From: Limiplasma sp036645955
Lineage (GTDB): Bacteria; Bacillota; Clostridia; Christensenellales; Aristaeellaceae
Direction of reading: 5' to 3'
DNA: 64,000 bases
Assembly (NCBI GenBank): GCA_036645955.1
Contig: JAVXND010000002.1
Coordinates: 1 to 64,000 of the forward strand
The notes under the pieces are model-generated. The model was not told the origin of the DNA and searched no databases. It worked only from the letters and a program-made list of their open reading frames with translations. The position numbers and the translations under genes were made by a program. Shown here piece by piece: positions 17,045 through 25,900 of this stretch. The stretch's first letter is position 1; each line of letters opens with the position of its first letter.

Positions 17045-18835
17045 ATGTTAAATCAAGCCCAGCAACGGATTGCCCAAAGAATATTGGCGGGAATACCACA
17101 AGGACAGCAGCTGGCGTTTACCTGCACACAGGGGGACGGGCTAAACGTACAAATGAAAGACGGTCATGCGGAAATTTGCTGTGATAGCAAATCCGCCTTT
17201 GCACGCGGCGTGTTTTTGGCGGCTCAAGCGGTGAAGCACGGAAAGAATGAACTGTCCCTACATCAAACAAGACATTTTGAAGCTTGCGGCCCAATGCTGG
17301 ATATGTCGCGCGGCGGTGTGATGACGGTTGCCTCCGTTAAAAAAACCATCGATGCAATGGCGGCGCTGGGGCTGAATCTGCTGATGCTCTATACGGAGGA
17401 TACCTATGAGGTGCCAGAATATCCGTACATGGGCTATCTGCGCGGCCGTTATACGCAAGCAGAGCTTCGGGAGCTGGACGATTATGCGGATGAAATGGGT
17501 GTGGAGCTGGTGCCCTGCATACAAACCTTGGCGCATTTGGAACAGTTTTTGCAGTGGCAGGTCGCGGCAGAGCTGAGAGATACCAACGAGTGCTTGATGA
17601 TTGACGATGCTGAAACCTACCGTTTTATTGAGGCGGAAATCAAAGCCATTCGCGCATGCTTCCGCAGTAAACGGGCGCATATCGGCATGGACGAGGCGCA
17701 TGGCGTGGGTCTTGGGCGCTATTTGGAAAAGCATGGGATTCAAGACCGCTTTGAATTGCTGAATCGTCACTTAACGCGCGTGGTGGAGCTTTGCCAAAAG
17801 TATGATTTTAAGCCGATTATGTGGAGCGACATGTTTTTCCGCTTGGGCAGCAAAACCAATGATTATTACGATGTGACTGCGATCGTGCCCGATGAAGCCA
17901 TTGCGCGCATTCCGGATGTGGCGCTGTGCTATTGGGATTATTATCATCAGGAGGAAGCGTTTTACGATGAAATGATTCGCCGCCATATGGCCATGGGCAA
18001 AGAGCTTGTGTTTGCGGGCGGTATATGGACATGGGCAGGCCAACTGCCGCATGAAAAGCGGAGCCTTGCGACCATGGAACCCGCCATGCGCGCCTGCCTT
18101 AAAAACAATGTGGGCATGGTGCTTGCCACCATGTGGGAAGATGATGGCTGTGAAACGGATCATTTATCTGCATTGAGTGACTTGCCCATCTTCTCGGAAT
18201 ACTGCTGGCTTGGAGAGGCATGCACCCGTAAGGATATTGAAAAAATGGGTGAATGGCTTACCAACCTGCCTCGCGCGGTTTATCATGCAATGGGCGAGCT
18301 TTTTCCCACGGCGGAGGATATTCGCCCCGGCAAGGGATACTTGTATTGCGATCCGCTGTACAATTTGGCCTATGGCATATGTGATATGCCCGCCTATGGC
18401 GCGAGCCTGACGGCGGCGCGCGAGCTGCTTCAAGCGCATTTGGATCAGGCGGATTGCGCGTTTGCAGACTTGCTATTTGAAATTGTTTTGGCAAAAATGA
18501 AATTGCTTTCCACATTAAGAGATCGCTACCTAAAACAGGATCGCGCCTATTTGGAACAAACGGCAAAAGAAACGCTTCCGCACCTTGTTTCCCTCTACAA
18601 ACGGCTGATGCAGCTGCATCGCACACGCTGGGAGGCGCATTACAAGCGCAACGGCTGGGAAACGCTTTGCTTGCGCTACGGCGGCGCTATGGCACGCCTG
18701 GAGGATGCGGCTGATGAGCTCAAGCGCTATTTAAATGGCGAGCTTGTGAAAATTGCGGAGCTAGAGGAAGAACCCTTGCCCTACCTGCGCAAGGGCGGGG
18801 AGCAGTACCGCGTTTTTGCAGATCCCAAAGCATAA
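17045..18835 (+). CDS. Glycoside hydrolase family 20-like beta-N-acetylhexosaminidase
   Basis: The 596-residue protein has a TIM barrel with the GH20-type catalytic pair D216-E217 in HIGMDEAHG. A preceding small domain (residues 1-80) resembles the GH20b alpha/beta domain, followed by MLDMSRGGVMTVASVKKTID and NLLMLYTEDTYEVPEYPYMG. Such enzymes use substrate-assisted catalysis to release terminal GlcNAc or GalNAc. It starts 2 bases after the beta-mannosidase gene with an AAAGGAG site, so the two are co-translated. Together with GH125 and GH2 it suits stepwise intracellular breakdown of Man-GlcNAc oligosaccharides. The exact specificity is inferred. Confidence 0.85.
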   Translation: MLNQAQQRIAQRILAGIPQGQQLAFTCTQGDGLNVQMKDGHAEICCDSKSAFARGVFLAAQAVKHGKNELSLHQTRHFEACGPMLDMSRGGVMTVASVKKTIDAMAALGLNLLMLYTEDTYEVPEYPYMGYLRGRYTQAELRELDDYADEMGVELVPCIQTLAHLEQFLQWQVAAELRDTNECLMIDDAETYRFIEAEIKAIRACFRSKRAHIGMDEAHGVGLGRYLEKHGIQDRFELLNRHLTRVVELCQKYDFKPIMWSDMFFRLGSKTNDYYDVTAIVPDEAIARIPDVALCYWDYYHQEEAFYDEMIRRHMAMGKELVFAGGIWTWAGQLPHEKRSLATMEPAMRACLKNNVGMVLATMWEDDGCETDHLSALSDLPIFSEYCWLGEACTRKDIEKMGEWLTNLPRAVYHAMGELFPTAEDIRPGKGYLYCDPLYNLAYGICDMPAYGASLTAARELLQAHLDQADCAFADLLFEIVLAKMKLLSTLRDRYLKQDRAYLEQTAKETLPHLVSLYKRLMQLHRTRWEAHYKRNGWETLCLRYGGAMARLEDAADELKRYLNGELVKIAELEEEPLPYLRKGGEQYRVFADPKA

Positions 18836-18974
18836 GCAGGATGCCTTAGTCACCCTCATCATTAATGAAATTCTCATGAAAGTGTTAACAAATCCTCAAG
18901 CAGAAAGCGCAAGGCTGTGGTAAGCTCATAACGTCAACAGGAAAACGGAGCACATCCAAAGGAGGAACGAAACC

Positions 18975-19595
18975 ATGGCACAATACACCATTGAGGACAT
19001 TGAAATTTTGCGCCAGAAAAGCGGCATTTCGTATGAAGAGGCTGTGAATTTGTTGGAGTATCACAACGGCAGCCTTGCCAGAGCCTTGGTTGATTTGGAA
19101 AAGAACGGCCGCCTTCACAAGCAAAAGGCTGAGTCCACTGCCAATAAAGGTGCAAAGGGCATTTTTGATTTGCTGTATCGCCTGCGCCTGAAAGTGAAGA
19201 AAAGCGATGTAACCGTAATCAACCTTAGCTCTTTGTTTATGCTGTTTGTTTTAATTACCGCGCCGCATGTGTGTATTGTTGGTTTGATTGTGGCGCTATT
19301 GCTTGGATACCGCTTTCGCGTGGAACGGGATTGCCGCGAATTTGAAGAAGATTCGTTTGATTCCATTGTGAACAATGCCAAGCATAACGTGCAAAATACG
19401 GTCAGCAGTTTTTCCAAACAGTTTACCGGTGAAAAGGAACAGACCAAAGCAAAGCCAGAGCCGCAAGAGAGCGAGCAGCCTCGTGCGCAAAGCGCGCCTA
19501 GCGGCACAAAGCCCGTAAACGTTCAGTTTCCAGGCGGCGGAAACGTGAATGTGCGCGATGACGGCGATGGCTATCATGAGGCGGATATCGAATAA
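18975..19595 (+). CDS. DUF4342 domain protein with UBA-like N-terminus
   Basis: The 206-residue protein starts with a UBA/TS-N-like helical domain (YTIEDIEILRQKSGISYEEAVNLLEYHNGSLARALVDLEKNG) and continues with an amphipathic DUF4342 segment. A single hydrophobic stretch (INLSSLFMLFVLITAPHVCIVGLIVALLLGY) suggests one or two membrane passes. The C-terminus is a charged, proline- and glutamine-rich tail ending in a glycine/valine segment. Relatives often lie beside OmpR/EnvZ-type pairs, as here. The biochemical role is unknown; anchoring or modulation of the adjacent sensor kinase is only a guess. Confidence 0.75.
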   Translation: MAQYTIEDIEILRQKSGISYEEAVNLLEYHNGSLARALVDLEKNGRLHKQKAESTANKGAKGIFDLLYRLRLKVKKSDVTVINLSSLFMLFVLITAPHVCIVGLIVALLLGYRFRVERDCREFEEDSFDSIVNNAKHNVQNTVSSFSKQFTGEKEQTKAKPEPQESEQPRAQSAPSGTKPVNVQFPGGGNVNVRDDGDGYHEADIE

Positions 19596-19602
19596 CGGCT
19601 TT

Positions 19603-19636
19603 CACCCATCCGAACGCTTTTGTGTTGGGATGGGTG
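19603..19636 (+). terminator. Hairpin between the DUF4342 gene and the response regulator gene
   Basis: A 9-bp stem CACCCATCC/GGATGGGTG (19603-19611/19628-19636) is followed by TTTCTG. The short T-run suggests partial termination, which would lower response-regulator output relative to the upstream gene. Confidence 0.5.
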
Positions 19637-19679
19637 TTTCTGCTATGTTTTTCAACAATGATCAGGGTCAAAGGAGCGT

Positions 19680-20363
19680 ATGATGAATAAGATTTTAATT
19701 GTGGAGGACGAGATCAAAATCGCCCGCTTTGTGACATTGGAGCTACAGCACGAGGGCTATGAAGTGCAATCCGCGCACGATGGCCGCTCGGGTCTTCAGC
19801 TATGTGAAAGCTGGCAGCCAGATTTGCTGATTTTGGATTTGATGCTGCCCGAGCTAAGCGGCATTGAAGTATGCCGCCGCTTGCGCCAAAGCAACGATAT
19901 TCCCATCATCATGCTAACAGCAAAGGACGATGTGAGCGATAAGGTCATGGGGCTGGATATGGGCGCGGATGATTACATGACCAAGCCCTTTGCCATTGAG
20001 GAGCTATTGGCACGCATACGCGTATGCCTCAAAAAGCACCGCATAGATACCGCAACGGACACGGGCACGCGTGTGGCTGGCAAGCTTTGTATTGAACCGG
20101 CAAGCTACAGCGCAAGCTATGACAATGAACCGATTATGCTTACCAAGAAGGAATTTGACCTGCTTCATTACCTGTGGCAGCACGAGCATAGCGCCGTTAC
20201 ACGGGATGAGCTGCTGACCAACGTTTGGGGCTATGAGTTTACAGGCGACACCAATATTGTGGATGTGTATATCCGCTACCTGCGGCAAAAAATCGATGAT
20301 AAATTCGGCATCAAGACAATTCATACCATCCGTGCGGTGGGTTATATGTTCCGCTATGAGTAA
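19680..20363 (+). CDS. OmpR-family response regulator
   Basis: This 227-residue protein has a receiver domain with the phospho-acceptor Asp near residue 53 (LLILDLMLPE), the switch Thr in IIMLTAKDD and the conserved Lys in DDYMTKPFA. The C-terminal winged helix (LTKKEFDLLHYLWQHE, VTRDELLTNVWGYEF, VDVYIRYLRQKID) binds DNA. It overlaps the kinase gene by 8 bases, so the pair is translationally coupled. Target genes are unknown; the MATE gene downstream is one candidate. Confidence 0.95.
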   Translation: MMNKILIVEDEIKIARFVTLELQHEGYEVQSAHDGRSGLQLCESWQPDLLILDLMLPELSGIEVCRRLRQSNDIPIIMLTAKDDVSDKVMGLDMGADDYMTKPFAIEELLARIRVCLKKHRIDTATDTGTRVAGKLCIEPASYSASYDNEPIMLTKKEFDLLHYLWQHEHSAVTRDELLTNVWGYEFTGDTNIVDVYIRYLRQKIDDKFGIKTIHTIRAVGYMFRYE

Positions 20364-21837
20364 AGCAAAAAAAGTGACGGTCACAGTGGAACGGGAAAAG
20401 CGTGTGCCGCCTGTGATTGATATTGAGGAGCCATGGCCTAAGGCAGAGCATACGCCGCCAAAAGCCAAAAGAAAAAAGCAGACGTCAAAGAAGCATTGGC
20501 TTTTTTCGCCCTATGTATTTTTGGTAAAGCTTATGAGCAACCTGCGCCTGTCGCTTACACTGCGCATTTCCATGCACTATGCAGGGCAGCTGCTCCGAAC
20601 AATGCTTTTGACTTTGTTTGTGGCGATGGCCGCGCTGTACGCGGCTCAAATCCCCACAGTAAACAAAGTGCTTCACGAGCTTTCACAGGTACAGCCGCAA
20701 AACGGACAGAATTTTACAGCTGAACAAATCAAAGGTCTGCCGGTAAGCAAAGCCTATATGGCGAATGAACCGATTGATGATAGCATCAGCGGATTTATGC
20801 GCAAGATTACGTTGATGTTTTCAGAGCTTGCCGACAATGCGGAGCACAACCTGCTGTTTTATGCCGATACCCTTCAAGGCGGGCTGGTGGTGGCCTTTCC
20901 TTTGCAGCAGCTCATTTATGTGGGTAACATTCTTTTTTGGAGCTTGCTTTGCTGTGATTTGTTTCGCGTGGGCTATTTTATGCGCCACCGCAACCGCCTG
21001 AATCGCAAGGTGCTCAAGCCCATTACCGACATGGCGGAAACAGCCGCAACGCTCAGCGCAAACAATTTAAGCGACCGCATCAGCGTTGAGGGCACCAAAA
21101 ACGAGCTGAAGGATTTGGCCATGGTGATCAATGGCATGCTAGACCGCATTGAACTGAGCTACAACAGTCAAAAGCAATTTGTCAGCGATGCTTCGCATGA
21201 ATTGCGCACGCCTATCGCTGTGATTCAGGGCTATACAAGCATGCTTGAGCGCTGGGGAAAAACCGACAAGGAAGTGCTGGACGAAGGCATCAGCGCCATT
21301 GCGCAGGAGGCCGCGAGCATGAAGGAGCTTGTGGAACGCCTGCTGTTTCTTGCGCGGCACGATAAGAAAACCTTGATGCTTGAAATGGAGGCCTTCAATC
21401 CGCTTGAAACCTTGAGCGAGGTGCATCGCGAGGCCAAAATTTTGTCCGCAGGGCACAAGTTTGAGCTTTCACCCGCACAAAACGCGCGCATCAACGGAGA
21501 TAAGGGCATGATTAAACAGCTCATGCGCATTTTGGTGGATAACGCCATTAAGTATACACCCGCCGATGGGGCCATTACGCTAGGGGTTCGTTGCGATGCG
21601 CAAAATTGCATCCTTACGGTGAGCGACACAGGCGCGGGTATTTCAGCGGAGGATTTGCCCAAGGTGTTTGAGCGCTTCTACCGCTGTGACGATGCGCGAA
21701 AATCCGCCAACAGCGGTCATGGCTTGGGTTTATCCATTGCGCGGATTATTGTGATTGCACATGGCGGGAAGCTAAAGGTACGCAGTAAAGTAGGCTCTGG
21801 CACCACTTTTTCCGTTATTTTACCGCTTGCAGTATAA
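20356..21837 (+). CDS. Membrane histidine kinase with HAMP domain
   Basis: The 493-residue sensor has a basic N-terminal tail, a membrane segment (LLRTMLLTLFVAMAALYAAQ), an extracytoplasmic sensor region of roughly 80-90 residues, a second segment, then HAMP (PITDMAETAATLSANNLSDRI). The phospho-acceptor is H281 in SDASHELRTP. The ATPase domain has DNAIKYTP, DTGAGI and GHGLGLSIA boxes. The ATG at 20356 overlaps the end of the response regulator gene. The signal is unknown. It is the cognate kinase of the regulator just upstream. Confidence 0.95.
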   Translation: MSKAKKVTVTVEREKRVPPVIDIEEPWPKAEHTPPKAKRKKQTSKKHWLFSPYVFLVKLMSNLRLSLTLRISMHYAGQLLRTMLLTLFVAMAALYAAQIPTVNKVLHELSQVQPQNGQNFTAEQIKGLPVSKAYMANEPIDDSISGFMRKITLMFSELADNAEHNLLFYADTLQGGLVVAFPLQQLIYVGNILFWSLLCCDLFRVGYFMRHRNRLNRKVLKPITDMAETAATLSANNLSDRISVEGTKNELKDLAMVINGMLDRIELSYNSQKQFVSDASHELRTPIAVIQGYTSMLERWGKTDKEVLDEGISAIAQEAASMKELVERLLFLARHDKKTLMLEMEAFNPLETLSEVHREAKILSAGHKFELSPAQNARINGDKGMIKQLMRILVDNAIKYTPADGAITLGVRCDAQNCILTVSDTGAGISAEDLPKVFERFYRCDDARKSANSGHGLGLSIARIIVIAHGGKLKVRSKVGSGTTFSVILPLAV

Positions 21838-21864
21838 CACGAAATAGCACAGGAGGTTCCCAGA

Positions 21865-23256
21865 ATGGCAAAAAATCTTACGCGGGACATGACAAACGGC
21901 TCACCACCGAAGCTCATCTTCGGCTTTTTCTTTCCGCTTCTTTTTGGCTTGCTCTTTCAGCAGGTGTACAACATGGTGGATACCATTGTGGTGGGTAGAT
22001 TTTTGGGCGTGCAGGCGCTGGCGGGCGTAGGCTCAACGGGCTCGCTCAACTTTTTGGTGCTTGGCTTTTGTGTGGGCATTTGCAATGGCTTTGTAATTCC
22101 TGTAGCACAAAAATTTGGCGAGCGGGATTTTCGGGGGCTTAAACTCTTTGCCGTGAACGCCATTATGCTTGCGGTACTGTGCTCCGTTGTGCTGATGCTT
22201 GTAGTATGCGTGTTTTGCAAAGACTTTTTGCTTTGGATGAACACCCCTGCGGACATTCTGGAGGATGCGTACAACTACATATTTGTTGTTTTTCTGGGCA
22301 TTCCAGTGATTTTTGTTTACAATGTGCTGTTTGGCATTATTCGTTCACTGGGGGATTCGCGAACTCCTGTGATTTATTTGGTGATTTGCTCGTTGCTCAA
22401 TGTGGTGCTTGATCTTTTGTTTGTGGTGGGCTTTGGCATGGGGGTGGGCGGCGCGGCGTGGGCAACGGTTATATCACAAGCCATAAGCTCATTGCTTTGT
22501 GTGAACTATATCAGGCACTGTGATATGCTGATTTTTACCAAGGAGGATTGGCATTTTCACGGGGAAAGCGTAAAAAAGCTCTTTGCCATGGGCATTCCAA
22601 CAGGGCTTCAATACTCCATTACGGCTGTGGGCGCTATTATACTGCAAAGCTCTGTTAACACATTGGGCTCTGTTTTTGTAGCGTCCGTGGCTACGGGCAA
22701 TAAGGTGGCGCAGTTGTTTTGCTGCCCATTTGATGCATTGGGCAGTACCATGATTACCTATGGCGGGCAGAATGTGGGCGCAAAAAAGCTGGATCGAATT
22801 CAGAAAGGACTTGTAAGCTGTTCGTTGATGGGGATTGCCTATGCAGTGCTTGCCTTTTGTATTTTGTTTTTCTTCGGCGGTGCTTTTGCGCAAATCTTTG
22901 TATCTGCAAAGGAAACCGAGGTTATTGCCAACGCTCACCTCTTTATTAAATTCAATGCTGCTTTTTATATTCCGCTTGCCTTTGTTAACATTCTTCGCTT
23001 TTTGATTCAGGGCTTAGGCTTTTCCAAAAAAGCGATGCTGGCAGGTGTTTGCGAAATGGTTGCGCGTGCGGTTGTAGGGTTTTCATTGGTACCCCTATTG
23101 GGCTTTACGGCTGTGTGCATTGCAAGCCCAGCGGCATGGCTTGCGGCGGATGCTTTTCTATTTCCCGCCTACATTTACGCAATGAAGCGCTTACGGCGGG
23201 AGCTTGATCAACCCTTGAAGGCACAGCCCCTACCGTGCAAAGCCATAGGCGAATAG
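21865..23256 (+). CDS. MATE-family efflux transporter
   Basis: The 463-residue protein has about twelve hydrophobic segments in two halves and typical MATE motifs near the N-terminus (LLFQQVYNMVDTIVVGRFLG). It probably exports organic cations or drugs in exchange for Na+ or H+. AGGAGG lies 9 bases before the ATG. The last 27 bases overlap the 3' end of the convergent carboxypeptidase gene. Its position behind the two-component pair may mean it is a target. Confidence 0.93.
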   Translation: MAKNLTRDMTNGSPPKLIFGFFFPLLFGLLFQQVYNMVDTIVVGRFLGVQALAGVGSTGSLNFLVLGFCVGICNGFVIPVAQKFGERDFRGLKLFAVNAIMLAVLCSVVLMLVVCVFCKDFLLWMNTPADILEDAYNYIFVVFLGIPVIFVYNVLFGIIRSLGDSRTPVIYLVICSLLNVVLDLLFVVGFGMGVGGAAWATVISQAISSLLCVNYIRHCDMLIFTKEDWHFHGESVKKLFAMGIPTGLQYSITAVGAIILQSSVNTLGSVFVASVATGNKVAQLFCCPFDALGSTMITYGGQNVGAKKLDRIQKGLVSCSLMGIAYAVLAFCILFFFGGAFAQIFVSAKETEVIANAHLFIKFNAAFYIPLAFVNILRFLIQGLGFSKKAMLAGVCEMVARAVVGFSLVPLLGFTAVCIASPAAWLAADAFLFPAYIYAMKRLRRELDQPLKAQPLPCKAIGE

Positions 23257-24597
23257 CTTTTGCAGGTCAAGCCAAGCGCGGCTGCGGCTGGGAGCGCCAA
23301 GCACCACAGCAATCAAGGTTTTGTCCTGCTGCTGTGCTACGCCAACGTAGCAAAAGCCAGCCAGCGAGGTGTAGCCGCTTTTTCCGCCTGAAATGCCTTG
23401 AATGTAATAGGGCGAAGCCGAATCGAAAATTTCATACTTGTTTTCCACCTGCAAGGGATTGCGCAAGGAGGTGGGCGGGAGCGTATAGCTCAAGCAGGTA
23501 ATCACGCGGCCAAAGGCTTCTTTGGTCAAGCCTTCGCGTGCCAATATGGCCAAATCACGCGCGGTGGAGTAGTGGCTGTCATCGTGGTACCCATGCGGGT
23601 TTACAAAATGGGTGCCTTGCATGCCCAGCTGAGCGGCTCTTTCATTCATGCGCGAAACAAACGCGTCCACACTTCCCGCATACAGCTCGGCGACCGCATT
23701 GGCCGCATCGTTTCCAGAGCGTATCATCATGCCATACAGCAGATCGATCATTGGCATTTGCTCGCCTTGAAACACGGGTACAAGCGAACTATCCTTGGGC
23801 ACATCTGCGGCGCTGGCAGGGATGGTGACCAGCTTGTCCAAATTTCCTTGCTCCACCGCCAATAGAAGCGTCATGAGCTTGGTGGTGCTGGCAGGAAAGG
23901 ACTGCGCATCCGCGTTGTCCTCAAACAACACCGTTCCTGTTGGAGCGTCGATTAAAATGCTGCTGTTGGCATAAAGGTAATCGGCTGTGAGTGAAAGCGG
24001 ATCGGCGGAATCAAAGTAAATGGGCGCTTTAAAGCCATAGGCGGATAAATCCTCGTTGAGCAGCGCTTGGGTTGCCGCATCCGCAATGCCGTTGGCGGGA
24101 ATGGCAGATCCTTGCAGGCGGCTCATGGTTTCTTGAAAGGTTTGCACAGCCTTTGCGGTGTTTGAACCATAGGCTCCGTCCGCATTGTCGTCTAGCAGGT
24201 TTAAATCGATCAACCGCAATTGAAGCTGTTTCACGCGTTCGCTCTTACAGCCTGCCCGCAAGGTGGTGAGCGCGTCTCTTGCGCTGTCATCAAAAAGCAA
24301 GGCTTGGGTTTTGGCATCAGCGGAGCCGTCGCTTGCCACCTGATAGCCAGCCGCATTTAACAAAAACTGCGCTTGTGAAACGGCGGCGGTGGTTTGCTTG
24401 CCATAAATGCCATCCGCCTTGGCATTTGTAAGGCCAAGCTCAACCAACTGCTCCTGAAGAGCGGTTACCGCCTTGCCTTTAGAGCCGGCGGAAAGGCTTT
24501 TATAGTGAGCGGACGGCTCGTCTTGCGTTGCTTGAGCAAAAGTTGGCGTGCCGATGAGGCTGAAGATCATGATCATCACAACAAAAATGCGTTTCAT
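23230..24597 (-). CDS. D-alanyl-D-alanine carboxypeptidase (S11) with two peptidoglycan-binding domains
   Basis: This 455-residue secreted protein has a signal peptide (cleavage near TFAQA), two PG_binding_1 repeats (residues about 40-95 and 110-175, LSAGSKGKAVTALQEQLVELG and its copy), then a DacF-like penicillin-binding domain. The active-site boxes are PASTTKLMT (SxxK), RSGNDAANA (SxN) and GGKSGYTS (KSG). It trims the terminal D-Ala of stem peptides. Classical DacF has a C-terminal amphipathic anchor, which is missing here. The start at 24597 is set by AAGGAG upstream; the frame continues to a TTG at 24621. Neighbouring spoIID and spoIIQ hint at a sporulation role. Confidence 0.92.
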   Translation of the reverse strand: MKRIFVVMIMIFSLIGTPTFAQATQDEPSAHYKSLSAGSKGKAVTALQEQLVELGLTNAKADGIYGKQTTAAVSQAQFLLNAAGYQVASDGSADAKTQALLFDDSARDALTTLRAGCKSERVKQLQLRLIDLNLLDDNADGAYGSNTAKAVQTFQETMSRLQGSAIPANGIADAATQALLNEDLSAYGFKAPIYFDSADPLSLTADYLYANSSILIDAPTGTVLFEDNADAQSFPASTTKLMTLLLAVEQGNLDKLVTIPASAADVPKDSSLVPVFQGEQMPMIDLLYGMMIRSGNDAANAVAELYAGSVDAFVSRMNERAAQLGMQGTHFVNPHGYHDDSHYSTARDLAILAREGLTKEAFGRVITCLSYTLPPTSLRNPLQVENKYEIFDSASPYYIQGISGGKSGYTSLAGFCYVGVAQQQDKTLIAVVLGAPSRSRAWLDLQKLFAYGFAR

Positions 24598-24728
24598 GCT
24601 TTGTTTAGCTCCTTCCAGCAAATCAGGTGGGTCTTTTGATACAAACGATACAATTCGTCATTTTCTTGCAAATCCTGTATGGTTCTTCCTTTATATAAAA
24701 TTGCATACCTTGCTTTGGAGGGATGCAC

Positions 24729-25859
24729 ATGAAAAAACGATATCCGCCTGTGTGGTTGGCCGCCGCGTTGCTTACGCTGTTACTATTGTGGAAAATGCTG
24801 GGTGCGCCGCTTACGGCAGAGCAATTTGGCGCGCTTGAAACACCGTTTTGGCAAGCGCGGGTGTTGCTTCCTGCACGCGTTGCGCGTGTGCTATTGCTTT
24901 GGCTGCCTGCAAACACGGCTGCGCCTAACGCCCAAACGCTTCCAGAGGATGGCATGAATTTTGATGACCGCGAAATGGCTCGCATTCAGCAACCCAATGC
25001 AAGGATGATCAATGTGTATATGACAGAAGAAAACAGGACTGTGCAAATGCCGCTAGAGGGCTATGTATGCGGTGCGGCGGCGGCGGAAATGCCAGCGGCA
25101 TACCATATGGAGGCACTCAAGGCGCAAATGGTTGCGGCGCGTACCCGCGCCATTTATCAAAGCGAGCATGGCGGCTGTGCGCTTCATGAAGGCGCGGATA
25201 TTTGCACGGATAGCGCACATTGCCAAGGCTATGCAACCTTGGGAAGCTGTAAAGAAAAATGGGGAAATGAATATGATGCATACCGTGAGCGCATGATGAA
25301 GGCGGCGAAGGAAACGGCGGACGAGCTGCTCACCTATGAGGGCAAGCCGATTACGGTGATGTATCACGCCATGAGCGGCGGAAAAACCGAGGCCGCGCAA
25401 GCGGTTTTTTCTCAAAGCGTACCCTACCTTGTGAGTGTAGATAGTGAGGGCGAGGAAAGCGCAAGCGGGTTTTATACGGATACGATTTTAAGCTTTGAAG
25501 AAACCACTCAAATGCTCAACAGCGCAAATTTAGGCTTTTCCGTAGCGGCGGAGGATGTGCGCCGCTCGTTGACCATTGATGAATACACGGAAACGGGGCG
25601 TGTGGAAAGCCTGAGGCTGAACGGCCGCGAGGTGAAAGCAACGGATTTTCGAAAAGCACTGGGACTGCGGAGCACATGGTTTACGTTTTCAGCGAATGCG
25701 CAGGGGCTTACCTTTCATCAGCGCGGCTATGGGCATGGGGTGGGCATGAGCCAAGTAGGGGCAAACAGCATGGCCGCAGATGGTTTTGACTATCGTGCGA
25801 TATTGGCGCATTATTATCCAAATACGCAAATACAAAATAGCGGCACACAAGCTGAATAA
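24729..25859 (+). CDS. spoIID: Stage II sporulation protein D (SpoIID/LytB)
   Basis: The 376-residue protein starts with a membrane anchor (WLAAALLTLLLLWKML). It carries the SpoIID domain: MPLEGYVCGAAAAEMPAAYHMEALKAQ-like N-terminal block, YHAMSGGKTEAAQAVF, and the C-terminal GYGHGVGMSQVGANSMAADG. SpoIID is a lytic transglycosylase of the DMP engulfment machine that trims septal glycan strands. The ATG at 24729 is 6 bases after GGAGGG; the ATG at 24723 touches the ribosome site. It is directly upstream of a SpoIIQ-like gene. Confidence 0.94.
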   Translation: MKKRYPPVWLAAALLTLLLLWKMLGAPLTAEQFGALETPFWQARVLLPARVARVLLLWLPANTAAPNAQTLPEDGMNFDDREMARIQQPNARMINVYMTEENRTVQMPLEGYVCGAAAAEMPAAYHMEALKAQMVAARTRAIYQSEHGGCALHEGADICTDSAHCQGYATLGSCKEKWGNEYDAYRERMMKAAKETADELLTYEGKPITVMYHAMSGGKTEAAQAVFSQSVPYLVSVDSEGEESASGFYTDTILSFEETTQMLNSANLGFSVAAEDVRRSLTIDEYTETGRVESLRLNGREVKATDFRKALGLRSTWFTFSANAQGLTFHQRGYGHGVGMSQVGANSMAADGFDYRAILAHYYPNTQIQNSGTQAE

Positions 25860-25900
25860 GATTTCTCTCAAGCGGCAAACCTAGCATCGGAGGGATGCCC

